DNA of 9,212 nt from an uncultured Halomicronema sp. (GTDB lineage Bacteria > Cyanobacteriota > Cyanobacteriia > Phormidesmidales > Phormidesmidaceae): NCBI GenBank assembly GCA_937897665.1, contig CALCPB010000510.1:1-9212 (forward strand), read 5' to 3'. The position numbers and the translations under genes are program-made. The notes under the pieces were generated by a model. That model was not told where the DNA came from and made no database searches. It worked only from the letters and a program-made list of their open reading frames with translations. This document shows, piece after piece, positions 1 to 5,894 of this stretch; the first letter of the stretch is position 1, and each line of letters opens with the position of its first letter.

Positions 1-35
1 CCCAAGCGTAGGCACCGCCCCCTGACAGAGATAGC

Positions 36-932
36 TTGGCCGCTACCACACCTGAGCTAGCGACAACAGAGATTACCGTTCCTAGCGTTCCAGATACTGT
101 GCCCATCAGCGCTGAGTCAGTCTTAGGCAGCAATCTGACAAACGACCTAGATGCCGCCACCCTGGCTCTAGCCTCAGCAGATATTGCCTTCCCGACAGCA
201 GTAACCGTCAGTTCAGCCCTGAGTAATCTGAACCTAACACCTATCAGCACCGCCGTTGCCGCAGCGGAACAGCTGGCCCTCGCGATCGATGACTCTTCGA
301 CAACATCGCTCGCACCCTCAGCCGCTGGGTTCTCCTCCACAGAAGTCTTTGCCCCCTTACCGACTGTGGAGGAGCCGACGGCGGCAGAGGGCCCTCAGGC
401 ATCAAATGCGCTGGAGCCGCCCGAAGCGATCGTGCTGCCCGTCATTCCCGCACCTGATGTGACGATTGCCAACCCCCTTGAACCTCAACCGGTCGTCTCA
501 GCGACTAACGAGATCGAAGAGGTGATCCAACCCCTCGGCAATTTGCCGGAACTGCCTGCCAACACCACAGCCTCGACGACAACAGTCACCACTCCGCTGC
601 GAGTTCCCGGTGCCAACATTCCCATAGTGTCGGGCGAAGAATTGCCAGACAAATTTACAACCGGAGCTGCAGCTGCTCTCCCGAACGAAGGTCCACCGCC
701 CCCACCTTCACTCGCTTCATCTCTCGGGTTAACCTTTAAAGTCTTGGTTGCGGGGAGCGATCGCACCATTCAAGATGCCGTTCGAGCCAGAGTACCAGAC
801 GCCTTTCGGACCCAAGTGAACGGCCGTCAATATATGCAGGTGGGTGCATATCCTACCTTCGAAGAAGCTCAGGCATTGGTTGACCAACTCAGTCAAGCCG
901 GCCTACAGGCTCAGGTCGAAGAAATCCCTTAA
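36..932 (+). CDS. Ala/Thr/Pro-rich protein with C-terminal SPOR-like domain, probably the 3' part of a longer gene
   Basis: Residues 1-230 are a low-complexity Ala/Thr/Pro/Val/Ser-rich region with almost no Arg or Lys, typical of a secreted or periplasmic linker. Residues 232-297 form a compact domain (FKVLVAG, VPDAFRT, NGRQYMQVGAY, then a helix ending GLQAQVEE). This pattern resembles the SPOR-like C-terminal domain found on cyanobacterial exported proteins, including DUF1565 proteins; SPOR domains bind denuded peptidoglycan glycans. The only available start is TTG at 36, with no clear ribosome binding site. The frame stays open with the same composition back to an in-frame TAG at 9-11 (A-P-P-P-D-R-D-S before the TTG). 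The frame beginning at base 2 reads P-S-V-G-T-A-P before a TGA at 23-25, so a one-base indel in the C5 run at 18-22 could join this ORF to a longer upstream reading frame. No signal peptide is seen, fitting a missing N-terminus. The domain call is fairly safe; the start is not. Confidence 0.7.
   Translation: MAATTPELATTEITVPSVPDTVPISAESVLGSNLTNDLDAATLALASADIAFPTAVTVSSALSNLNLTPISTAVAAAEQLALAIDDSSTTSLAPSAAGFSSTEVFAPLPTVEEPTAAEGPQASNALEPPEAIVLPVIPAPDVTIANPLEPQPVVSATNEIEEVIQPLGNLPELPANTTASTTTVTTPLRVPGANIPIVSGEELPDKFTTGAAAALPNEGPPPPPSLASSLGLTFKVLVAGSDRTIQDAVRARVPDAFRTQVNGRQYMQVGAYPTFEEAQALVDQLSQAGLQAQVEEIP
757..764. repeat. HIP1 octamer GCGATCGC (first of ten exact copies)
   Basis: This is an exact GCGATCGC palindrome. 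Other exact copies start at 2511, 4640, 6147, 6706, 7802, 7988, 8164, 8434 and 8724, and near-copies are common. Over-representation of this octamer is a hallmark of many cyanobacterial genomes, so it supports the host assignment. Most copies lie inside coding regions, and none lies within the IS element at 3350-4570. Confidence 0.9.
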
Positions 933-987
933 TCTTTAACCTTCAGGCTTTATTCAGTAACAATCATTCCGCAAGCAAACGAAGAGT

Positions 988-1554
988 TTACTTTGCAGGG
1001 TTCGTTGACGTCTTAGAAAATTGAATATACCAAGGTGGTACAGTTTCAGTCAGCCACAGACCTTGTTCAGAGCGATAGAACGGATGAGCAGCTCGAAACA
1101 TCTCTGCCGCTTTAATAGTCAGCACAATTGACTGACCATAGCGCTGTCCCCGCTGGATGGCAGTCAGCTCATCCGGCGATAATTGAACGTGCGATTGATT
1201 GCCTGGCATCAATCCCTGCGATCTCATCGTCGCGAGGAAACGCGTTGTGGTGCAATAAAACAAATACTGCGGGGGTTGTTCCGAAATAAGCGCTAGCTCA
1301 GCCTTTGATGACTGTTCTTGATAAGAGCGAATTCTGGATTTATCGGCATTAAAAATAAACGATTTCTCTTCACTATTGCCAACAATTTCCTCTAACAGTT
1401 CTCTAGAAATATGGATTCCCTGCTGACTTACTAAATCTATCAGTTCGCTGACATCAGCCCAACCTGTTTCATCCAGACGGAGTCCCACAGTCTGAGGCTT
1501 ATGGCGCAAGATCAGACTCAAAAACTTACTTAATTTAACTAAATTTCTATCCAT
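988..1554 (-). CDS. kptA: KptA/Tpt1-family RNA 2'-phosphotransferase homologue with altered active-site signatures
   Basis: KptA/Tpt1 enzymes move the 2'-phosphate from an RNA splice-type junction to NAD+. The 188-residue length is normal for the bacterial family. The N-terminal winged-helix lobe is clear: KFLSLILRHKP (10-20), then LDETGWADVSELI (28-39). R17 and H18 of the RH signature are kept, as is R76 of the Ile-Arg motif. In the ADP-ribosyltransferase-like lobe, the family folds through LFYCTTTRFL (98-107), HVQLS (122-126), GQRYGQSIVL (136-145) and GLWLTETVPPWYI (165-177). Several near-invariant positions differ from the family as I recall it: QGHS reads QEQS (79-82), HGT reads YCT (100-102), and the segment usually written R-x-x-V-H-L-S reads Q-S-H-V-Q-L-S (120-126). 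It may be catalytically dead, slow, or changed in substrate. It starts at ATG 1554 without a strong Shine-Dalgarno and converges on the SPOR-like gene. The family is secure; activity is doubtful. Confidence 0.88.
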   Translation of the reverse strand: MDRNLVKLSKFLSLILRHKPQTVGLRLDETGWADVSELIDLVSQQGIHISRELLEEIVGNSEEKSFIFNADKSRIRSYQEQSSKAELALISEQPPQYLFYCTTTRFLATMRSQGLMPGNQSHVQLSPDELTAIQRGQRYGQSIVLTIKAAEMFRAAHPFYRSEQGLWLTETVPPWYIQFSKTSTNPAK

Positions 1555-1563
1555 CTGCAGAGA

Positions 1564-1650
1564 TTACGAATCCACCTCGCCCAGGTAACCGATGAAACAC
1601 TTATAGGGCTTTTTAAGCGTCTTAACACTTAGACAACGTTTGGCCATCAT
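1564..1650 (-). CDS. Possible 28-codon leader ORF ahead of the kptA homologue
   Basis: On the minus strand two adjacent ATG codons (1650 and 1647) open a 28-codon frame, starting M-M-A-K-R-C-L-S and ending G-E-V-D-S with TAA at 1566-1564, only 9 bases before the kptA ATG. The peptide is basic (five Lys, one Arg, two Cys). A purine-rich AGAGGAA stretch lies about 12 bases upstream of the first ATG, a little far for a Shine-Dalgarno. A GAGGTGG inside its last codons could serve ribosomes reinitiating on kptA. I do not recognise the peptide. It may be a translated leader or a chance frame. Confidence 0.22.
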   Translation of the reverse strand: MMAKRCLSVKTLKKPYKCFIGYLGEVDS

Positions 1651-1778
1651 TGTATCTTCAGTTCCTCTTGTTTCCTTGAAACCAGCAAGAAGATTTGAAT
1701 TAGCCTCGCTATTCGCTTGCTCCTAGCATCTCGTTGTGATGGCCAACACCACCAGCTGACTCACAGGACAGTCATCGT

Positions 1779-2792
1779 CTATTGGATATCCAGTGCTATA
1801 AATCGATCAACTGCCTGATACATCCACTGAATAGGTAACTTCGGATCAGCACCAGTTTTTTGAAACCCTAGCGATCTCGCTAATTCAGCATAACTGGGAT
1901 GAATGATGAGAGTATACATGTCCATCAGATTAGGAAAGTCTTGCTGCATCTTTGCCAAAGTTACCTGGGCATCTTGTAAAAAGGCCACTTGACAATGGGG
2001 TTGGTAAAGCTTTTCCACCATAAAGCTTCGGGCAAAAACTGCGCGGCAGTGAGGATCACCGGATAATGCAACTTTAAACGGGTCCACATCAGCGACTTGG
2101 CTCAGGTGCAGACCGCGGCTAGGCGGCGCGAAAAAATTAATTTCCGAGTCGCGCTGCGTCGGATACAACGCGTAGAATCCGACTGGATTTTGATTGTCAT
2201 GACGACGCAACACTCGCATTCCAGTGCCATACTGCGCGGCCCAGTCTCGTAAGATATTAGCAATCCGATAGGGCACAGCCTCGGTATTACGGCTCAGCCA
2301 GTTGTAATTATTCGACAGCAGATTAGCGATCGGAATGGCATCACAACGTGGATCAAAATCATCGGGTGTCGCTGCCGGAAGGCTCGTCGGCTTTTTTTTA
2401 AGATCCAACAGTTCCGGTATGGGTAACAGTTCAATTTGCGTACAGTTACCGTCAAACTGTTTACGGATAAGACCCAAGGCAACCAATTTATCGAGCATCA
2501 TGCCCGCAGAGCGATCGCTACCCCGCTCTTGATCACTATAAAAAATATTGGCAGCTTCACGACAGCTACACTCCACCAAGTCACCAGGAAAAGTCAACGA
2601 TGTTAGCGGCGGCGTTAGCGGCACTTGTTGTTGACAACTTTTTTTTAGCAATAAATATAGCCATAGGCGCAAAAAACATTCTGCCCGTCGCTTTGTCATC
2701 CCAACTCTTGCCATTACCAAGCTTAAATATTGCTGATAAAGGTGAGGCGGTAACCATTGATTCAGCGCTTCAACATCAAAATAAGCTGACAT
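1779..2792 (-). CDS. Cyanobacterial protein of unknown function: winged-helix N-half, GNAT-like C-half
   Basis: This 337-residue protein looks like a conserved cyanobacterial hypothetical family. Residues about 33-125 resemble a winged helix: a helical RAECFLRLWLYLLLKK (36-51), a CREAANIFY recognition-type helix (77-85), then GMMLDKLVALGLIRKQFDG (97-115), where LDKL..LGLI followed by a charged turn is typical of MarR/GntR-like folds. After a Lys/Pro-rich linker (about 130-150), residues 172-335 carry a second domain with a strand (NPVGFYALYP, 202-211), a central LSQVADVDPFKVA segment, and a late helix YAELARSLGFQKT (301-313) that resembles the end of a GNAT acetyltransferase fold, followed by a Trp-Met-Tyr strand. 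The classic acetyl-CoA loop (Q/RxxGxG/A) is not evident, so enzymatic activity is unproven. It starts at ATG 2792 with no Shine-Dalgarno. Function unknown; a DNA-binding sensor is one possibility. Confidence 0.75.
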   Translation of the reverse strand: MSAYFDVEALNQWLPPHLYQQYLSLVMARVGMTKRRAECFLRLWLYLLLKKSCQQQVPLTPPLTSLTFPGDLVECSCREAANIFYSDQERGSDRSAGMMLDKLVALGLIRKQFDGNCTQIELLPIPELLDLKKKPTSLPAATPDDFDPRCDAIPIANLLSNNYNWLSRNTEAVPYRIANILRDWAAQYGTGMRVLRRHDNQNPVGFYALYPTQRDSEINFFAPPSRGLHLSQVADVDPFKVALSGDPHCRAVFARSFMVEKLYQPHCQVAFLQDAQVTLAKMQQDFPNLMDMYTLIIHPSYAELARSLGFQKTGADPKLPIQWMYQAVDRFIALDIQ

Positions 2793-3349
2793 GAGAACCG
2801 TAAAGCAAACTTTTTGAGTAAGTACCGGTCAACGTTAGTTCGATGACAGTTGCAAATCACAAGCTCTAGAAATCCTTGAACTTGGCAATAAAATAAGTGA
2901 AAGATTTTGCTCCTGAGAGTATTAATTGAGAAAGGTGTACCAAACTCTCAATAGTCTTTTTTATTGAGAAGGATAGCCGCATCAAATTTTCGGCGAGCCT
3001 GGATTTGTAGCAATTTTAGCGAGCAAACCGGCCAATCTGACATTGGCAAAAGCAGAAATGTTTTACCTTTTAATGCCAGCAGAGTTCCCAGGTTTCCTCT
3101 AATGGGTACCCTCCCATCATAAACATTCTAAAAACTTATGCACTTTCAAGCGTGCATCTTCCGATTCTGGCACTCTGCAGGGTAGTTAAGTATCATGATT
3201 GACAATCTAGACAAAGTGTCCACTAAGTAAGGGTTTTCCAGGGTACCTAATTCAACCTACTTGCCTCCCGCAGTGTTGGCTGCTGTCCAGGGAAGAAAGA
3301 CAACTATATCGAGCTTAAGGTACAGAAATATAATCAGTTAAGCTTAGTA
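2793..3349. other. 557-base intergenic region without a recognisable gene
   Basis: No frame of useful length or recognisable protein fragment was seen on either strand. The stretch holds the inverted-repeat cluster at 2914-2970, a palindromic GGGTACCC near 3105, and a small hairpin at 3138-3157 (ATGCAC, 8-base loop, GTGCAT). Its right edge is the left flank of the IS630 element. The promoter of the winged-helix gene at 2792 should lie in its first part, but I could not identify -35/-10 boxes. Confidence 0.5.
2914..2970 (+). terminator. Candidate terminator within a cluster of alternative hairpins
   Basis: ATTGAGA (2925-2931) pairs perfectly with TCTCAAT (2946-2952), and a T6 run follows at 2957-2962, giving a rho-independent-like shape on the plus strand. 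The stem is AT-rich and weak. The same middle arm can also pair with a second ATTGAGA at 2963-2969, and TGAGAGT (2914-2920) can pair with ACTCTCA (2944-2950), so three mutually exclusive hairpins are possible. No plus-strand gene lies upstream for it to terminate, so its role is unclear. Confidence 0.3.
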
Positions 3350-3370
3350 CGCTGTAAATTAAGTTTCTGG
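3350..3370 (+). repeat. IS630 left terminal inverted repeat
   Basis: This 21-base end matches the reverse complement of 4550-4570 at 18 positions; the last 17 bases are identical. It contains the stop codon of the transposase (3359-3361). Immediately outside is CTTAGTA (3343-3349), which is mirrored outside the right end. Confidence 0.8.
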
Positions 3371-4126
3371 CGGCTTTGCTGCAGCCGAGGTGTGCCGAAT
3401 GTTGTCATAGTGGCGGCCCAGCTTTCTCCGTGCTGCAGTAATCGAGAACTGCCAGTTGATTTGGATACGCTGTTCATGACGTTCGCCCACCAAAGCGAGG
3501 ACTTGGCGTTCCAATTCTTTCATTGTGGGAATCCGCTGATGCAAACAACCTCGCGCCAGCGCTGAAAACTCGATTTCAATCATGTTGAGCCAACTGGCGG
3601 ACTTTGGGGTGTAGTGAAACTCGAAGCGCTGAGCAAGCGTGAAGGCTTCCTCAGCCGGTAAGTTTTCGTAGAAGGAACTGGCATTGTGGGTATTGAGATT
3701 GTCCTGCACCAAGCGAATTTTATGGGCCTGAGGATACTGGGCGGCCAGCGCTTGACAAAACTCGGTGTATTCCCGTTTGGTGCGTCGCGCATGGACTTGG
3801 GCCAGGCGACCTCCCGTCAACGGTTCAATCGCGGCGAGTAGCGCACACGAGCCGTGCTTTTCGTAGCTATAGTGCTCTCGATAAACGCGACCGCTCTGCA
3901 TCGCCAGTGGGTCCACGGTTTCACCGATGAGAAAGCAGGGACGCTCATCGAAGCAAACCACCGGATAATCAGGGTCATAAGGTCGGGCATATAACCATAG
4001 AATCTGTTCCATTTGAGCGATGAAACGACTGTCTAGCCGACCAATGCACCAGGTTTTCTTCAGGTGCGGCTTTAACTCGTTTTTTTGAGAATCTTGCCGA
4101 TTTGCGTATGCGAAATACTCTGGCAA
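3359..4126 (-). CDS. IS630 transposase, DDE catalytic part (OrfB)
   Basis: The frame carries the acidic triad of the IS630/Tc1-like DDE superfamily: D60 in VVCFDERP (56-63), D142 in LVQDNLNTH (139-147) and E184 in SASWLNMIEIE (176-186). The catalytic RNase H-like core therefore looks intact. The ATG at 4126 has no obvious ribosome binding site, and the first 15 residues are out-of-frame sequence overlapping OrfA. Homology to full-length IS630 transposases starts at about residue 16 (N-E-L-K-P). It is therefore most likely made as the C-terminal part of a ~378-residue OrfA-OrfB fusion through a -1 shift on the A7 run at 4080-4086. It acts on the ends of its own element in the cytoplasm. Confidence 0.9.
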   Translation of the reverse strand: MPEYFAYANRQDSQKNELKPHLKKTWCIGRLDSRFIAQMEQILWLYARPYDPDYPVVCFDERPCFLIGETVDPLAMQSGRVYREHYSYEKHGSCALLAAIEPLTGGRLAQVHARRTKREYTEFCQALAAQYPQAHKIRLVQDNLNTHNASSFYENLPAEEAFTLAQRFEFHYTPKSASWLNMIEIEFSALARGCLHQRIPTMKELERQVLALVGERHEQRIQINWQFSITAARRKLGRHYDNIRHTSAAAKPPET

Positions 4127-4494
4127 TAGTTCAACTCAACCGCTTTATCGGCCAACATGCGTAGGTCCCAGCGCTCGTGACCCACAGGCGCTTCACTACA
4201 GGCTAACGCCGTGATTTTCGCCCGTTGCTCGCCATCGAATTCGACGGGACGACCGGAGCGGGGCTTGTCGTGCAGCATTTGCAAGCCTTCTTGGCCATAA
4301 CGCTCACGCCACCCTCGCACAGCACTTTCGGAGACACTCAAAGTCTGCGCTACCGCACTCACCGCTTTGCCACGGTCAAGTTCTAGCAAACCGGTTGCCC
4401 GTTTGAAGGTGCGCGCTGACAAGTGACCGTGGCGCAACAAATTGTCTAAATAGTCCCGGTCAGGAGAACTCAACTCGACATGGCGTTTTTTCAT
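4072..4494 (-). CDS. IS630 transposase, N-terminal helix-turn-helix part (OrfA)
   Basis: This 140-residue frame holds the DNA-binding half of an IS630 transposase. Residues about 40-68 form a helix-turn-helix (RGKAVSAVAQTLSVSESAV, then RGWRERYG). A basic KPRSGRP stretch (78-83) follows, then a second winged-helix-like segment ending SISHTQIGKILKK (126-138). It ends after K-K-T-S at TAA 4074-4072 and overlaps OrfB by 55 bases. Directly before the stop, the codons CTC AAA AAA ACG contain a run of seven A (minus strand of 4080-4086). Slipping back one base gives L-K-K-N-E-L-K-P, which runs smoothly into OrfB. It starts at ATG 4494, 56 bases before the perfectly matched part of the right repeat. 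It could also act alone as an end-binding repressor. Confidence 0.88.
   Translation of the reverse strand: MKKRHVELSSPDRDYLDNLLRHGHLSARTFKRATGLLELDRGKAVSAVAQTLSVSESAVRGWRERYGQEGLQMLHDKPRSGRPVEFDGEQRAKITALACSEAPVGHERWDLRMLADKAVELNYCQSISHTQIGKILKKTS
4080..4086 (-). promoter_or_regulatory. A7 slippery run for -1 frameshift between OrfA and OrfB
   Basis: The plus strand reads T7 here, so the transposase mRNA has AAAAAAA. OrfA codons are AAA AAA ACG; a one-base backward slip makes the next codon AAC and continues as OrfB. Ribosomal slippage or RNA polymerase slippage on the homopolymer would both work. The fused protein would be about 378 residues, in the usual IS630 size range. Confidence 0.7.
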
Positions 4495-4549
4495 GATGCC
4501 CCAGAGGCGATGACAACTGAGGACAGTCTACTCACATCTCGCTAGTATC

Positions 4550-4570
4550 CCAGAAACTTAATTTACTAAG
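4550..4570 (-). repeat. IS630 right terminal inverted repeat
   Basis: CCAGAAACTTAATTTAC (4550-4566) is the exact reverse complement of 3354-3370. The tip (4567-4570) differs from the left end at three positions. Outside it lies TACTAAG (4571-4577), which together with the left flank makes the palindromic target. Confidence 0.8.
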
Positions 4571-4588
4571 TACTAAGTTTGCAACTCA

Positions 4589-4837
4589 TTAATTTTGGCC
4601 ATTGGTCAGTTCTGGGAAAATCTCAACGCTTTTGCCTACGCGATCGCCACAGTGAATGCTCAGGCATGAGCGTAGAGTGCCGGAAAAGAAGAGTGTGATC
4701 GGCATCATTAGATTTCTAGTCCAACTACCTACAGCCTGCGCTTGATTAATCATCATCTGGACAAAGCTGAAATTGTTTGGATCTGAAGTCGCTGAACCCA
4801 TGTGTGATGATGTTGAAGCCGAAGAAGAAAACGACAT
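4589..4837 (-). CDS. Hypothetical 82-codon ORF beside the IS element
   Basis: The frame runs from ATG 4837 to TAA 4591-4589 and ends 11-18 bases from the IS, depending on the chosen end. I do not recognise it. The first 25 residues are Ser-rich (MSFSSSASTSSHMGSATSD), followed by NFSFVQMMINQAQAVGSWTRN and a short hydrophobic patch MMPITLFFSG (44-53) that is too short and interrupted to call a membrane helix. The last third looks random. No Shine-Dalgarno is evident. A HIP1 octamer lies within it at 4640. It may be a real small lineage-specific protein, the worn 5' part of a longer gene, or chance. Confidence 0.3.
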   Translation of the reverse strand: MSFSSSASTSSHMGSATSDPNNFSFVQMMINQAQAVGSWTRNLMMPITLFFSGTLRSCLSIHCGDRVGKSVEIFPELTNGQN

Positions 4838-4950
4838 CGCCTTGTATACCTAGCGTTCCGGTTGAGCGGCTACCGATAACTTTATGCTGCAGACCAACTA
4901 ATTTTGCACGTCCGCTCTAACCGGGTTACGGTGCGGCCTTGGTCGATGGC

Positions 4951-5070
4951 TTATACCAATTCTCTGAAACTGGGCTACAGATCTTTCTTGCGACTCCGCT
5001 CAAGGAACGTAGGCTGAGCGGAGTCGAAGCTGATTTGCATGTGTAGCTATAATTTGTAGAACTGGTATTA
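4951..5070. repeat. MITE-like imperfect palindrome of about 120 bp
   Basis: Nested inverted repeats share one centre. The inner stem CGACTCCGCTCA (4991-5002) pairs perfectly with 5015-5026 around a 12-base loop. The middle block GCTACA (4974-4979) pairs with TGTAGC (5042-5047). The outer block ATACCAATTCT (4953-4963) pairs with AGAACTGGTAT (5058-5068) with one mismatch. The outer-to-middle spacing is 10 bases on both sides. It contains no coding capacity. The core resembles a CTTCGACTCCGCTCAG-type palindrome that I recall as widespread in cyanobacterial and other genomes. Its right end overlaps the SDR stop codon (5070-5068), so the hairpin would form right at the 3' end of the SDR mRNA. Confidence 0.65.
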
Positions 5071-5853
5071 ATTAAAAGCACGTTGACTGACACTTTCAAC
5101 TAGATTGGCCATCGCTGCACGCGGCAGTAAGCGTGGCAAAATATTCGACTCAAAAGAGTTTTTGAAACCAGGAATCGTATAGTGTCGATTGTGCTCCAAA
5201 GCAGATAGTCCAACGAGAACAACTTTCTGTGGAGAATGCTTTCCTGCCACAACATCACGTCCCATTGCGTCAAAGAAATCTGTGTTTGTGGCACCTGGGC
5301 ATAAAGCGAGCACCTTAATTCCTCGCTTGCGGTACTCAATCCACAACGCTTCGCTAAATGAAAGGACAAAGGCTTTAGTAGCTGCATACACGGCTTGACG
5401 AGGCAGTGGGTAGAAACTCGTTGTTGAGCCAATATTGATAATGCTGCCTGCACCCTTTGCCAACATGCCTGGAATGAACGCATGCGTCAAATCAACGACA
5501 GCAACTACATTGAGCATGGCTTGCCGATGGTCTTGATCAGGCAAAATTGACTCAAACGCTCCGTGAGTGCTGAAGCCAGCGTTATTGACCAGCATATCGA
5601 TATGCAATTGTCTGGCTTGCACCTCGTCATAAATCCGAAAGCCTTCTCCTTCACGACTGAGATCAGTGGCAATGACTTCGACACTGATGCTGTAGAGATC
5701 GCGGAGCTGAGCTGCTAGGGCTTGCAGCTTGTCTTCTGAGCGTGCCGTCAGTACAAGGTTCATTTTCCGTTCGGCTAATTCATAAGCAAACGATTCGCCG
5801 ATGCCGCTGGAAGCGCCAGTAATCAGAGCCGTTTTCCCAACGTAATGTTGCAT
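5068..5853 (-). CDS. Short-chain dehydrogenase/reductase (classical SDR)
   Basis: This is an NAD(P)-dependent cytosolic oxidoreductase of the classical SDR type; the substrate cannot be read from sequence. I chose the ATG at 5853 because AGGAG (5864-5860) lies 6 bases upstream. The frame is open to an ATG at 5892, but that start has no ribosome site and abuts the operator. Counting from 5853, the protein has 261 residues. The cofactor motif TGASSGIG is at 12-19, an Arg after the second strand (LTAR, 35-38) suggests NADP(H), NNAG is at 90-93, and the catalytic Ser, Tyr and Lys are at 143 (NIGSTTS), 156 and 160 (YAATK). PGATNT (186-191) is the usual cofactor-closing loop. The C-terminus is short and basic. 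It lies 86 bases downstream of a marR gene on the same strand, so it is probably its regulatory target. Confidence 0.93.
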   Translation of the reverse strand: MQHYVGKTALITGASSGIGESFAYELAERKMNLVLTARSEDKLQALAAQLRDLYSISVEVIATDLSREGEGFRIYDEVQARQLHIDMLVNNAGFSTHGAFESILPDQDHRQAMLNVVAVVDLTHAFIPGMLAKGAGSIINIGSTTSFYPLPRQAVYAATKAFVLSFSEALWIEYRKRGIKVLALCPGATNTDFFDAMGRDVVAGKHSPQKVVLVGLSALEHNRHYTIPGFKNSFESNILPRLLPRAAMANLVESVSQRAFN

Positions 5854-5859
5854 GGTTTT

Positions 5860-5864
5860 CTCCT
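5860..5864 (-). promoter_or_regulatory. Shine-Dalgarno AGGAG that fixes the SDR start
   Basis: The minus strand reads AGGAG, six bases (AAAACC), then ATG at 5853. The longer alternative start at 5892 has no comparable site, so the first 13 codons of the longer frame are probably leader. Confidence 0.8.
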
Positions 5865-5894
5865 GTGTTGATTGGTTGAGCATAAAACTCATAT

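Larger units (their letters stand above)
3350..4570 (-). mobile_element. IS630-family insertion sequence, apparently complete (~1.22 kb)
   Basis: Both ends carry the 17-base inverted repeat GTAAATTAAGTTTCTGG: left copy 3354-3370, and its reverse complement at 4550-4566. With a TA on each outer side (3348-3349 and 4571-4572), as expected for IS630 target duplication, the element spans 3350-4570. It has 21-base terminal repeats with 3 mismatches near the tip. Closing up the element restores the near-perfect palindrome AAGCTTAGTACTAAGTTT with TA at its centre. An alternative, shorter reading uses the inner TA (3355-3356 and 4564-4565). Inside are two overlapping transposase frames on the minus strand, and the stop codon of the second lies within the left repeat. 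No internal stop or deletion was seen. Confidence 0.85.

Noticed and set aside
485..769. 94-codon minus-strand frame opposite the SPOR-like gene
   Set aside because: It lies wholly antisense to a better-supported coding region; its composition mirrors the Ala/Pro-rich frame, and no motif is seen.
2600..2794. 64-codon plus-strand frame over the 5' end of the winged-helix gene
   Set aside because: It is antisense to a convincing protein, and its hydrophobic look comes from complementing that gene's codons.
3138..3157. ATGCAC/GTGCAT hairpin as a terminator
   Set aside because: The six-base stem has no following T run on either strand and lies far from any gene end.
3199..3227. TTGACA at 3199-3204 as a plus-strand promoter
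   Set aside because: At a 17-base spacing the -10 position reads ACTAAG, a poor match, and no gene follows before the IS.
3359..4126. OrfB as an independently translated gene from ATG 4126
   Set aside because: There is no ribosome binding site, and the first 15 residues do not belong to the transposase; the -1 fusion from OrfA explains it better.
5100..5483. 127-codon minus-strand frame inside the SDR gene
   Set aside because: It is out of frame with the SDR, whose full set of motifs is continuous; the alternative product has no recognisable domain.
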